DNA of 16,850 nucleotides from DATFXF01 sp035258565 (GCA_035258565.1 DATFXF010000100.1:1-16850); one strand, 5' to 3'. Shown: positions 7,491-14,363, numbered from the stretch's first letter. Notes: a model not told the origin generated them from the letters alone. Numbers and translations are program-made.

Positions 7491-7814
7491 ATGGCTCAGG
7501 GCACGCCCACGAAGATCAAGAAGCGCAAGAAGTCGGTGCTGAAGCGCGCCCGGCAGACCCTGCGCCGCGCCGAGGTGAACCGCTCGAACCGCACGCACGT
7601 GCGGAGCATGATCAGGCGGCTGCGCACTGCCCTTCTCACCGGCGACGCTGCCGTGGCCGGGAACCTGCTCCAGCCGACACTTTCGGCTATCGATCGGGCC
7701 ATCGGCAAGGGCGTGTTGCACGAGAATACGGCGAACCGCTACAAATCGCGGCTCACCTTGGCCTACAACGCTTTGCGCGCGCCAAAATCCTCTCCCTCCT
7801 CACGCCCTTCCTAA
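7491..7814 (+). CDS. rpsT: 30S ribosomal protein S20
   Basis: Small, very basic protein of 107 residues that binds 16S rRNA during early 30S assembly. Family features visible are the Lys/Arg-rich N-terminus (K-I-K-K-R-K-K-S), the R-S-N-R-T segment, and the conserved C-terminal GVLHENTANRYKSRL block (near 75-89) that corresponds to G-x-I-H-K-N-x-A-x-R-x-K-S-R-L. It is somewhat longer than E. coli S20 because of a Ser/Pro-rich tail. The start at 7491 is set by AAAGGAG with 6-nt spacing and by the usual short N-terminus. It stands alone on + and converges on holA with a 19-bp gap. Confidence 0.96.
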   Translation: MAQGTPTKIKKRKKSVLKRARQTLRRAEVNRSNRTHVRSMIRRLRTALLTGDAAVAGNLLQPTLSAIDRAIGKGVLHENTANRYKSRLTLAYNALRAPKSSPSSRPS

Positions 7815-7833
7815 GCGGCAGGCCGGCGGCAGC

Positions 7834-8886
7834 CTACTCCGCCGAGGCGGCCGCGGCACGGGTCAAGCGGGATACGAGGAATTCCATCACCGCGTGGTTG
7901 TCCGCGGCACCGGACTTGAGCCTACTATCCGCCTCATAGAGCGCCTTCAGCCCATCGAGAAGCACCGGCCGCGGAATCTTGCGGGATTGGCGTAATGCCA
8001 GCTCGGCAGTCTCCGGCCGCATCCCCAACTGCCGCGCTGCCTGCCAGCCGGACAAAGGAGTGGGCAACTCCTGGGCCTCGATCAGCTTCCGATACATCCA
8101 CGCCATCGCTCCCACCAGGCCGGCCGGCTGCTCGCCTTCGCGCAGAAGACTTTGGAGGAATTCCAGCGCCCGCGAGCGTTGCCGGCTGGCCAGCATCTCT
8201 GCGAACTGCCAGACCGAATACTTCTTCGTGGAGACCACGAGCATCTCCACGTCCGCACGCGTTATCTCGCGGCGCTCACCGGCGTATGTGGCGAGCTTGG
8301 TGAGCTCGCTGTGGATCCGCGCGAGATCCGCGTCCGAGCCTTCGGCGAGTTCTTCGGCAGTGTCCGGAGCCAGCTCGACGCCCATCTCGCGGGCCATCTC
8401 GCAGGTCATTGCTGCCGCCGCGGCCTTGCGCTCTTCCGGCTCCTTCCCCAGTTCGACCGCCACGACGACCGATTTTTGGGCGAGCGTCTTGAAGAGCTTC
8501 ATCCGCTGGTCGAGCTGCGCCGCTTCGAGCACCAGCACGGTGAAGGGCGCAGGGTCGTCTAAGTAGGCAGCAAGCCGCTCGACGGCCGCTTCTCTGGCTC
8601 CTTCCGCGAGGTGCTCTAATGCCTCAACCTGCTCGACAAATACGACCTGTCGGGGCACGAGCATGGGCAACGTTTGCGCCTGAGTCAGCGCTCGATCGAG
8701 CGCATCTTCGGCCGCAGAGAACCGCGCGAGGCCCCAAGCGCGCCCGCCCTCCGGGACATACGCCCGGATGAGCTTGGCACGACAAAGGTCGCGCAGGTAG
8801 GCATCTTCGCCGAGCAGGAGGATGCTGGCCACCGCCTTGCCTTTGGCCAAGCGTTCCAGGAACTTGTCAGGGGTAAGCGCCGCCAT
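7834..8886 (-). CDS. holA: DNA polymerase III subunit delta
   Basis: Clamp-loader delta subunit, 350 residues (family about 330-350), which opens the sliding clamp during loading. It has the N-terminal 'LLLGEDAYLRD' loop (about 23-33) where relatives have an inactive P-loop-like strand. The mid region ends in DLARIHSELTKLATYAG (about 193-209), which matches the D-L-x-x-L-x-x-E-L-x-K-L-x-x-Y motif of HolA. A helical C-terminal collar domain follows. Its ATG shares one base with the lptE stop (TGATG), so the two are translationally coupled. The lptE-holA pairing is common in Gram-negative genomes. Last gene of the psd-pssA-asd-like-lptE-holA unit. Confidence 0.92.
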   Translation of the reverse strand: MAALTPDKFLERLAKGKAVASILLLGEDAYLRDLCRAKLIRAYVPEGGRAWGLARFSAAEDALDRALTQAQTLPMLVPRQVVFVEQVEALEHLAEGAREAAVERLAAYLDDPAPFTVLVLEAAQLDQRMKLFKTLAQKSVVVAVELGKEPEERKAAAAAMTCEMAREMGVELAPDTAEELAEGSDADLARIHSELTKLATYAGERREITRADVEMLVVSTKKYSVWQFAEMLASRQRSRALEFLQSLLREGEQPAGLVGAMAWMYRKLIEAQELPTPLSGWQAARQLGMRPETAELALRQSRKIPRPVLLDGLKALYEADSRLKSGAADNHAVMEFLVSRLTRAAAASAE

Positions 8887-9488
8887 CAGAAGCGCTCCAG
8901 AATGGCTGCGACGAGTCGGGAGGCGAAGTCGCGGGCCATGCGGTCGAGCGCCGGGTCCTGCTCTTCGAAGAAGCTGGCTACATCGGTCGAGATCTCGTAG
9001 GGCTCCCGGAACAGAAAAAGGTCGTTGCGGTAGAGGGCCTTATGCGTTTCGCGCTCTTCGAGCTCGACCTGCGCTCGCACGGTGACGAGCAGCGTTGTAG
9101 CCCGGCCAGTCACGGTGTCAAAGACCACCCCGCTCGAATCAATGCTGGTGATTTGCCCGTGCAACACCGCATCCGCCGACGCCGGATCGGCCACAATGCG
9201 ATACGTCGTGCGCGCCAGTAATTCGCGCACCACCGCTTCGGTGAGCCGCTGCTCGATGCGATAGCGAGAGGTCCGGTTTTCGAGCGCAGACACGGCAATG
9301 GTCTTCATCGTGACGGGCAGGCTGCTGCCGCGCCCCGCAGCGTGATACCCGCAGCCACCAAAGGCCAGGCTGAGAACCACTAGGAAGACGCCGAGTGCCG
9401 AGAACGCACGCAAAGAAGCGAAGGGGGAACGTTTCTTCCTTGCGCCCTCCGCATCTTCTTGGCTCAGCGTTGCGGGGTCAGGACGCAA
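8886..9488 (-). CDS. lptE: LPS-assembly lipoprotein LptE
   Basis: Outer-membrane lipoprotein that plugs LptD and helps place LPS on the cell surface. Visible are a hydrophobic h-region ending in LAFGGC, a lipobox-like site whose Cys precedes GYH (G-C-G-Y-H is typical of LptE). The body begins with V-x-x-L-E-N-R-T-S-R-Y-R-I-E and has a LptE-like mixed alpha/beta pattern. The start is uncertain. TTG 9488 has GGAG 7 nt upstream and overlaps the asd-like stop by 11 bp, giving 200 residues with a long 45-residue leader. TTG 9413 gives a classic 20-residue signal peptide but has no Shine-Dalgarno. The frame is open up to an ATG at 9575, but that would overlap asd by 98 bp. The leader region coincides with a palindromic repeat (9375-9471). 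Confidence 0.85.
   Translation of the reverse strand: MRPDPATLSQEDAEGARKKRSPFASLRAFSALGVFLVVLSLAFGGCGYHAAGRGSSLPVTMKTIAVSALENRTSRYRIEQRLTEAVVRELLARTTYRIVADPASADAVLHGQITSIDSSGVVFDTVTGRATTLLVTVRAQVELEERETHKALYRNDLFLFREPYEISTDVASFFEEQDPALDRMARDFASRLVAAILERF
9375..9471. repeat. Imperfect palindromic repeat element inside the 5' part of lptE
   Basis: About 97 bp form two imperfect inverted arms. The + strand arm 9375-9423 reads AACCACT...AAGACGC...GAG...GCAAAGAAG. The complement of 9430-9471 reads AACGCTGAG..AAGA...GGAGG..GCAAGGAAG, in the same order. About 6 nt (GGGGAA) separate the arms. The order of blocks (AAC, GAG, AAGA, GAG, GCAAnGAAG) is that of dispersed palindromic repeats I recall from several high-GC phyla, whose arms read like 'AAGACGC...GCGCAAAGAAG'. 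Only one copy is seen in this window. Both arms are read through in frame by lptE, and the right arm encodes part of the signal peptide. Confidence 0.6.
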
Positions 9489-10500
9489 GGAGCTTCTCCG
9501 CAATCCGAACGGCGTTGGCCGCTGGGAGCCGCAGGTTATCTGCCGCGCCCCAGAACCAGTAGCCGCCCTCCACATTCGCGTCCGCTTCCACCTGACCTAG
9601 CACCAGGCGGTCCCCGCCGGCGACACTGACGTTCGAGGGTGCGGTGTCGGCGGGCGAGCTGAGCTCGGCGCCGGCGGCCTCGAGCGCTCTCAGCAGTTCC
9701 GCCGAATCGGGCGGCGAAGCAAGCTCCGCGTAGGCCGTAAAGGCATAGGAGTAGAACACGGGCGCTTGAATCAATTGGATGGCCGGCACCGGCCCGCGGC
9801 CTGCCAGATAGCCGCGCACCTCTCGGGCGATGCTCAAGCGCGCATCCGACAAGCGCTCGACGCTAGCCGGGCCGTAGCGGTCGAGCAAATTAAACGCCAC
9901 CTGGGCGTCAAAAACCTCCTGCGCGATCGGCTGGAAGGAAAGAAGTTTGATCGTTTGGCTTTCGAGCTCTTCGATGCCCGCTTGGCCGCACTCCGAAACC
10001 GGCTGAAAGAAAACCAGCGCGAGCCGCTGGACAGCCCACTTGGAGAGCGTCGCAGCGAGCGAACACGCGGCAATGGTCGGCGCCGCCGGGGAGAGATACA
10101 GCTTGCGGGCCGGGGGAGCCGAGCGAGGTGCGGGGGGCGGCAGGAGGGAGTCGAGCGGCGGAATCCACGGTTGCGCCGAAGGGAGATCGGCAAGTCCGCC
10201 GCTCAGGTCAATGACAGTCGCTCCGGCGCGCTCAGCTGCTTCCCAGTGCCGCGCGGAAAACGCGGGCGTACCGGCAAAGAAAACGAACCGCACGCGCTCG
10301 AAGCTCTCTTCATCGATGGACTGAATCAGCGTGGCCTCGCCGGCGGCCTCGGTCAGCGTGCCGACGGCGAACTCCTCGTCGAACAAGCGGATCTCCGCAG
10401 CAGGAAAGCTGCCGCCTTCGAGGAGCTGCTTCAACTCCTTGCCGCGCAACGAGGAGGCCCCGGCAATGGCCACGCGGCAGGCTAGGACGTCGGCGGGCAT
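9478..10500 (-). CDS. Aspartate-semialdehyde dehydrogenase-like protein lacking catalytic residues (USG-1 type)
   Basis: A 340-residue relative of Asd. It has an N-terminal Rossmann start (V-A-I-A-G-A-S-S-L-R-G-K-E-L, 10-23), the F-F-A-G-T-P strand (74-79), and the VIDLSGG segment (96-102). The Q-P-V-S-E-C-G-Q-A-G-I-E-E-L-x-x-Q-T block (166-183) matches the Asd dimer/substrate region. The catalytic Cys of the canonical N-P-x-C-x-T motif is Ala (A140 in S-P-A-A-P-T-I). The region where Asd has F-N-G-H-S reads F-Y-S-Y-A, so the active-site His is also lost. This resembles USG-1-type homologues, probably without dehydrogenase activity; a true Asd should be elsewhere. It starts 3 nt after the pssA stop and its end overlaps lptE. 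The function is unknown. Confidence 0.8.
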   Translation of the reverse strand: MPADVLACRVAIAGASSLRGKELKQLLEGGSFPAAEIRLFDEEFAVGTLTEAAGEATLIQSIDEESFERVRFVFFAGTPAFSARHWEAAERAGATVIDLSGGLADLPSAQPWIPPLDSLLPPPAPRSAPPARKLYLSPAAPTIAACSLAATLSKWAVQRLALVFFQPVSECGQAGIEELESQTIKLLSFQPIAQEVFDAQVAFNLLDRYGPASVERLSDARLSIAREVRGYLAGRGPVPAIQLIQAPVFYSYAFTAYAELASPPDSAELLRALEAAGAELSSPADTAPSNVSVAGGDRLVLGQVEADANVEGGYWFWGAADNLRLPAANAVRIAEKLLAS

Positions 10501-10503
10501 GGT

Positions 10504-11328
10504 TCAGGCGGGCCGCGACACCATGCGATGCCGCACCAGGCGCACGACATGCAGCGAAACGCCGGCCGCCGCGTAGGTGCCCGCCAGCAGCAGCAGCACT
10601 TCTTCCGAATAGACGACAATCGACCACACCAACAGCCCAATCACCACCAGCGCGAGCGAGGGTTGTCGGCGCGTCCAGGGGATATCCTTGAAACTGTAGT
10701 AGCGCACGGTGCTGGTCATCAACGCCGCGAGCGCCGCGACCAGCGCGAGCCACGCCACCGCCCAGCGCCAGTCGTCGAGGGGCATCTTGCGCGCGTGAAC
10801 CGCCGCCGCGATCATTCCCGCTGCGGCCGGAGTGGGCATGCCCACAAAATAGCGCGAACCGCCCGGCGCCATGCCGTGCACGTTGAACCGCGCCAAACGC
10901 CACGCGCAGCAGATCACAAACGCAAAGCTCACCAGCCAGCCAAGCTGATAGACATGCCGTGCAGGGCCGGGATCCCCTTGCATAAACATCCGCACGCCCC
11001 AGGCGTAAGCCAGGAATGCCGGTGCCACGCCGAAGCTGATCACATCCGCCAGCGAATCAAATTGCTTGCCAAAGTCGGTGCTGGTCCGCGTGGCCCGGGC
11101 CACAAACCCGTCGAGCGAGTCGAACAGAACAGCGAATCCGATCGCCTTGGCCGCCTTATCGAAATCACTGTGACCACCCTCAAACGTGGAGAGCACCGCG
11201 TAGAATCCACACAGCATGTTGGCCACAGTGAGGAACCCGGGCAGGAGGTACACCCCCCGGCGCCGCCGGCGGTTCTCGGGCTCCAGCCCGGCGGCGATCC
11301 CGTTCTCGTTTGGCTCGAACCCGTTCAT
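10504..11328 (-). CDS. pssA: CDP-diacylglycerol--serine O-phosphatidyltransferase
   Basis: Membrane enzyme that joins CDP-diacylglycerol and L-serine to make phosphatidylserine. The CDP-alcohol phosphotransferase signature D-G-x2-A-R-x8-G-x3-D-x3-D is complete at 73-95 (D73, G74, A77, R78, G87, D91, D95). The 274 residues show about seven hydrophobic segments after a short Arg-rich N-terminus that ends before YLLPGFLTVANM, the first helix. The start codon overlaps the psd stop as ATGA, so translation is coupled. With psd it gives the two-step route to phosphatidylethanolamine. Confidence 0.95.
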   Translation of the reverse strand: MNGFEPNENGIAAGLEPENRRRRRGVYLLPGFLTVANMLCGFYAVLSTFEGGHSDFDKAAKAIGFAVLFDSLDGFVARATRTSTDFGKQFDSLADVISFGVAPAFLAYAWGVRMFMQGDPGPARHVYQLGWLVSFAFVICCAWRLARFNVHGMAPGGSRYFVGMPTPAAAGMIAAAVHARKMPLDDWRWAVAWLALVAALAALMTSTVRYYSFKDIPWTRRQPSLALVVIGLLVWSIVVYSEEVLLLLAGTYAAAGVSLHVVRLVRHRMVSRPA

Positions 11329-11936
11329 GACCAGCGCGCCAGGACGCTTCGGCCGCCCGCCACGTGCTGGCCGGGACGCACCAGAACCTCCGCTCCCGCA
11401 GGCAGCCAGACGTCCACCCGCGACCCGAAACGAATCATCCCCACACGCTCACCGAGCGCCACGGGGTCACCTTCGGACTTCCAGAACAGCACGCGGCGGG
11501 CGATCCACCCGGCAATCTGGCGAAAGAGGATTTCGCCGTGCGCAGTCGAGAGGTGCACCACGTTCTGCTCATTTTCTCGCGAGGCGCGCGAACGCATCGC
11601 CACATGGAAGTGCCCCGGACGGTATTCGATCTTCGAAATGCGTCCGGCTAACGGAGCCCGGTTCACGTGCACGTCCCAGATCGCCAGGAAAATGCTGATG
11701 CGGCGGCCGGGCCGGCTGCCCAGCGGTTCATCCACAATCTCCATCACGCGGCCATCGGCGGGCGAAACGACGACCCCAGGAGCAGCGGGCGGCACGCGTT
11801 CCGGGTCCCGGAAAAAGTACAAGATAAATCCCGCCAGGAAAACAAGAATCCCCCCCACCCAGTTCCAACCGAGCAAGAACGTCCCGAGGCCCAAAACGAA
11901 AGGAAGGCTCGCGAATTTGTACCCCTCTTTGACCAT
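11325..11936 (-). CDS. psd: Phosphatidylserine decarboxylase proenzyme (short, archaeal/type II form)
   Basis: Converts phosphatidylserine to phosphatidylethanolamine at the inner membrane. The 203-residue short form has one N-terminal hydrophobic hairpin (about 9-42), the SPADG motif (58-62) with Asp61, and the WDVHVNR motif (87-93) with His90. The self-cleavage site is in R-F-G-S-R-V-D (169-175), where Ser172 becomes the pyruvoyl group after cleavage of Gly171-Ser172. The full Asp-His-Ser triad is present, so it should mature normally. It is the first gene of the psd-pssA-asd-like-lptE-holA unit. The 118-bp gap upstream should hold its promoter, but only a -10-like TAGAAT without a -35 is visible. 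Confidence 0.95.
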   Translation of the reverse strand: MVKEGYKFASLPFVLGLGTFLLGWNWVGGILVFLAGFILYFFRDPERVPPAAPGVVVSPADGRVMEIVDEPLGSRPGRRISIFLAIWDVHVNRAPLAGRISKIEYRPGHFHVAMRSRASRENEQNVVHLSTAHGEILFRQIAGWIARRVLFWKSEGDPVALGERVGMIRFGSRVDVWLPAGAEVLVRPGQHVAGGRSVLARWS

Positions 11937-12054
11937 GGGAAAGAGCCCCGACGCGCAAACGGCTCAGCCCGACTGTCACAATCCGGCGCGCTTCTATTCT
12001 ACGATAGAAAGCGGCGGCATAGGGGCCCGGGGTCGGAAAGAGTGCGGCGCGGCG

Positions 12055-12291
12055 TCAGCTGCCGGCGCCTCGCTTCCGGTGCCGGGCGATGAGTCGCTCC
12101 ATCTCATCTTTCACGCACAGCTTCAGCTTCTTCAAGGTCGTCTGCTGAATGATATCTTCCGAACTGAGGTAGGGGGCTTTGGAGAGCTGTTCGAGCTGGT
12201 CTTCGTATCGGGAATGTTCTTGGGCAAGCCGCTGAAACTCCGCGTCGCTGGCCAGCAGCTGTTCGCGGAGTTCCTGAGGCGAGATGGGCAT
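12055..12291 (-). CDS. YdcH-like (DUF465) small coiled-coil protein
   Basis: A 78-residue, charged, all-helical protein. The first half (about 5-40) is a likely coiled coil, then S-S-E-D-I-I-Q-Q and the family-typical L-K-K-L-K-L-x-V-K-D-E-M-x-R-L-I segment (53-68) that identifies DUF465/YdcH. The function of the family is not known. The start is firmly set by AGGAGG 7 nt upstream. It stands between tsaB-rimI and psd on the same strand and has its own promoter-like site. Confidence 0.85.
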   Translation of the reverse strand: MPISPQELREQLLASDAEFQRLAQEHSRYEDQLEQLSKAPYLSSEDIIQQTTLKKLKLCVKDEMERLIARHRKRGAGS

Positions 12292-12334
12292 CGTCGAACC
12301 TCCTGATTGGAGCAGGGCAGTTACATGGCCTCTA

Positions 12335-12364
12335 AACCTAGCACACCACCGCGCACCCCGCCAA
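12335..12364 (-). promoter_or_regulatory. Putative sigma-70 promoter of the ydcH-like gene
   Basis: On the - strand TTGGCG (12359-12364) is followed by 18 nt and TAGGTT (12335-12340). Both hexamers keep the key positions, and the start of transcription would be near 12328, about 37 nt before the ATG. It overlaps the hairpin-plus-T region at the end of rimI. Confidence 0.35.
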
Positions 12365-12367
12365 GAG

Positions 12368-12393
12368 AAAATCCCCGCCGGCTTCAGACCGGC
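12368..12393 (-). terminator. Weak hairpin at the end of rimI
   Basis: On the - strand GCCGG-N7-CCGGC forms a 5-bp GC stem whose loop contains the rimI stop codon, followed by GGGG-A-TTTT. The stem is short and the T run is interrupted, so it is at best a weak intrinsic terminator. Confidence 0.25.
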
Positions 12394-12872
12394 ACCCGAG
12401 AAAGCACGAGTGCATCTTCCAACGGGTTCGAGTAATAGCGCGTCCTGCGCCCGATCAGCGCGAACCCATGATGCTCATAGAAGGCGATCCCAACCGCGTT
12501 CGATGCACGCACTTCGAGGAACGCCCGCCGTATTCCGGACGCACGCACTTGTTCGAACACAGTTTCAAGGAGCTGGCTCCCGACTCCCTGGCGCCGAAAG
12601 CTTGCTTCAACGGCGAAGTTCAAAATCTCAAGTTCATCTGCCACCCGCCGGGCGAACACGAATCCGATGATGGGCCGGCTCCGAGAGCCCGAACCAGGGG
12701 GGATGACCTCAGCCACCCAGCCATCGAGGTCGCCACCGCAGGCCCGCGCGTAGTCGGCCTCCGACCACCGCGAAGCCTCTGGGCAGCGAGCGGCCAAGTC
12801 GAAGGCCGTGGGGATGTCGTCTATGGCCAGCTGCCGCACCGCCGGGGACCTTTTCGCAGGCGAGCTGTTCAC
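12384..12872 (-). CDS. rimI: RimI-like GNAT N-acetyltransferase
   Basis: GNAT-fold acetyltransferase of 162 residues. The acetyl-CoA binding motif A reads R-R-Q-G-V-G-S (93-99), preceded by the E-I-L-N-F-A-V strand. Motif B has L-E-V-R-A-S-N-A-V-G-I-A-F-Y-E-H-H-G-F, the classic N-x-x-A-x-x-x-Y-x-x-x-G-F of RimI. RimI of E. coli acetylates the N-terminus of ribosomal protein S18, though RimI-like enzymes can act on other N-termini. The start overlaps the tsaB stop as ATGA; tsaB-rimI is a common pair. The N-terminus is about 10 residues longer than in E. coli RimI. Confidence 0.9.
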   Translation of the reverse strand: MNSSPAKRSPAVRQLAIDDIPTAFDLAARCPEASRWSEADYARACGGDLDGWVAEVIPPGSGSRSRPIIGFVFARRVADELEILNFAVEASFRRQGVGSQLLETVFEQVRASGIRRAFLEVRASNAVGIAFYEHHGFALIGRRTRYYSNPLEDALVLSRVPV

Positions 12873-13582
12873 GAGGGCCCTTTCCAGAGCAGTTCCGCGT
12901 CTGAACGGCGGACATAATTGGCATCGAGCGTCAGCGCGTCCACCAATTCGCCGCGCTGCGCCCGCGCCAAGCCGAGCTGGCCGATGATGGGGGCCAGCAC
13001 TGCCGAGACCGATTCGATCACGCTGCCGCGGAATTTGGAGCGCGCCAAGGTTTCGCCGATGACCTCCGGCGTGGGTGACGCGAAGGCCACCCGCCTCTCT
13101 CCGGCAAGGCCCCCGAGGTAGTCGAGGAACTCGTCGGGCGTCATCACCATTTCGTCGCCAAGCTGTCGGAGGAGAGCGTCCCGTCGCTCAAAGCACCCGG
13201 CGTAAATTTGTCCGCGCCGCGCGTCCAGGATCGGTACCAAAAGCGACGCCGCGGCATGGGCTTGCGCGGCCACGGCTTCGAGGCCTGAGACGGCAGCGAT
13301 GGGCTTGCCATACACCTCAGCCCACCCCTTGACTGCCGTGAGCCCAACCCGTAGGCCGGTAAATGAGCCGGGCCCTGCGGCTACGGCGTACAAGTCCACC
13401 TGCTCGAGACCCAGCACAAGCTCCCGTAGCAAAAACTCGAGGTGCCGAAACATCCTGGACGAATAGGTTTCGTCCACCCAGGTAGAAACCTCGCCGATCA
13501 CTCGCGTATCACGCAATACGGCCAGGCTGCCGGCCTGGGTGCTGGTGTCCGTGGAGAGAATGAGCATCAAATTAGTTGACAT
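12869..13582 (-). CDS. tsaB: tRNA threonylcarbamoyladenosine biosynthesis protein TsaB
   Basis: Inactive ASKHA-fold partner of TsaD, needed for t6A37 formation on ANN-decoding tRNAs. The protein shows the N-terminal L-I-L-S-T-D-T-S-T strand (7-15) and the AAGPGSFTGLRVG motif (68-80), followed by the K-G-W-A segment and D-A-R-R-G-Q-I-Y-A. From ATG 13582 it is 237 residues, the usual length. This start has AAGG 9 nt upstream; ATG 13567 is five codons later and has no Shine-Dalgarno. The frame is open to 13675, but those extra residues are not TsaB-like. It is coupled to rimI by a 4-bp overlap. Confidence 0.93.
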   Translation of the reverse strand: MSTNLMLILSTDTSTQAGSLAVLRDTRVIGEVSTWVDETYSSRMFRHLEFLLRELVLGLEQVDLYAVAAGPGSFTGLRVGLTAVKGWAEVYGKPIAAVSGLEAVAAQAHAAASLLVPILDARRGQIYAGCFERRDALLRQLGDEMVMTPDEFLDYLGGLAGERRVAFASPTPEVIGETLARSKFRGSVIESVSAVLAPIIGQLGLARAQRGELVDALTLDANYVRRSDAELLWKGPS

Positions 13583-13618
13583 TCTAGTGTACCTTGAAAT
13601 GTGCGCCATCCTGAGGCA

Positions 13619-13659
13619 GGTTCTAGGACCAGATCCTCGAGCAATTGACGTTCCAATTG
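13619..13659. promoter_or_regulatory. Cluster of dyads in the tsaB-carD divergent gap
   Basis: Two symmetric sequences stand close together in the 182-bp gap. GGTTCTAGGACC (13619-13630) matches its own complement at 10 of 12 positions. CAATTG occurs twice (13642-13647 and 13654-13659), 6 nt apart, making an 18-bp dyad. They lie upstream of tsaB (-) and of the carD promoter (+). They look like protein-binding sites, but no regulator is identified. The rest of the gap (13583-13764) is AT-richer than its surroundings and holds the carD promoter. Confidence 0.35.
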
Positions 13660-13703
13660 TCTTCCAAACTCCCACTTAACTTTTTGATTTTATGAGGAAT
13701 ATC

Positions 13704-13733
13704 TTGACTTCGGACTTGCCGAGTTCTTAAAAT
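13704..13733 (+). promoter_or_regulatory. Putative sigma-70 promoter of carD
   Basis: TTGACT (5 of 6, 13704-13709) is followed by 18 nt and TAAAAT (5 of 6 to TATAAT, 13728-13733); with TTAAAA the spacing is 17. Transcription would start near 13740, about 25 nt before the ATG. The spacer holds an imperfect dyad, CTTCGG...CCGAG, which could be a small operator. Confidence 0.6.
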
Positions 13734-13764
13734 ATAGGGTACTCACCTTTGGGGGAACCCGCAA

Positions 13765-14289
13765 ATGGATTATAAGATGGGGGACAAAGTAGTCTATCCC
13801 AACCACGGTGTCGGCGTTATCGAACAAATCCATTACGGTATGCTGAATGGCCGGACAGAGAAGTATTACCTGTTGCGTATCTTCTCCAGCGGCTTAAAGG
13901 TCATGGTGCCTCAGAGCAATGCCATCGCCGTTGGGCTGCGCCCCGTGATACGCTCGGCCGAAACCGGTAAGGTCCTCGGGTACATCGAGAAGGGCAAGTA
14001 CAACTCCCACCACGACTGGAAGCACCGCTTCAAGGAAAACTCCGAACGCATGCGCACCGGTGCGCTGATCGAAGTGGCTGCAGTGTTAAAAAGCCTGGTT
14101 GCGCTCAGTCGCACCAAGCCGCTTTCCTTCCGCGAGAAAAAGATGCTGGAGCGCGCCAAGTTCTTACTGGTCAGTGAACTTGCCACGGCGCGCAACACTT
14201 CCGCGCAATCCATGGAAGATGCGCTGGTTAGGTCGTTGGCTAAAGCGAGGCTCCAGATGCCTCCGGCGCTCGATAAGATGGAGGCCTAA
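13765..14289 (+). CDS. carD: CarD/CdnL-family transcriptional regulator
   Basis: RNA-polymerase-binding regulator of 174 residues. The N-terminal Tudor-like CarD_CdnL_TRCF domain (1-60) starts M-D-Y-K-M-G-D-K-V-V-Y-P-N-H-G-V-G-V-I and contains Y-Y-L-L-R-I and L-K-V-M-V-P. The C-terminal helical domain (about 80-165) has the R-x-K-x-N-S/E-R-M-R-T-G segment and the L-S-F-R-E-K-K-M-L-E-R-A block that contacts DNA at the upstream edge of the open complex in known CarD proteins. In other bacteria CarD stabilises the open complex at rRNA and housekeeping promoters. GGGGGA stands 8 nt before the ATG. It is single-gene, divergent from tsaB and convergent with hyuB; no strong terminator is seen in the 74-bp gap. 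Confidence 0.93.
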   Translation: MDYKMGDKVVYPNHGVGVIEQIHYGMLNGRTEKYYLLRIFSSGLKVMVPQSNAIAVGLRPVIRSAETGKVLGYIEKGKYNSHHDWKHRFKENSERMRTGALIEVAAVLKSLVALSRTKPLSFREKKMLERAKFLLVSELATARNTSAQSMEDALVRSLAKARLQMPPALDKMEA

Positions 14290-14363
14290 CGAGGCGCCGG
14301 GCTGTGCATCTTGCCAGTTCCGTTCTTTCCACAAGATTTTTTGAGCTCTGCGGGACGAGAGTT

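Noticed and set aside
7815..7850. GC hairpin (CGGCGG...CCGCCG) between rpsT and holA as terminator
   Set aside because: Stem largely inside the holA 3' end and no T run on either strand; it is expected by chance in such GC-rich sequence.
11996..12009. TAGAAT (- strand) as -10 of the psd operon, with a TTCTA-CGA-TAGAA mini-dyad
   Set aside because: No -35 match 16-18 nt upstream and no extended -10; too weak to call as a promoter.
10528..12306. Very long open frame (592 codons) on + across pssA, psd and ydcH
   Set aside because: It runs antisense to three well-identified genes; its product is rich in Arg, His and Pro with no domain pattern, as expected for a shadow frame in high-GC coding DNA.
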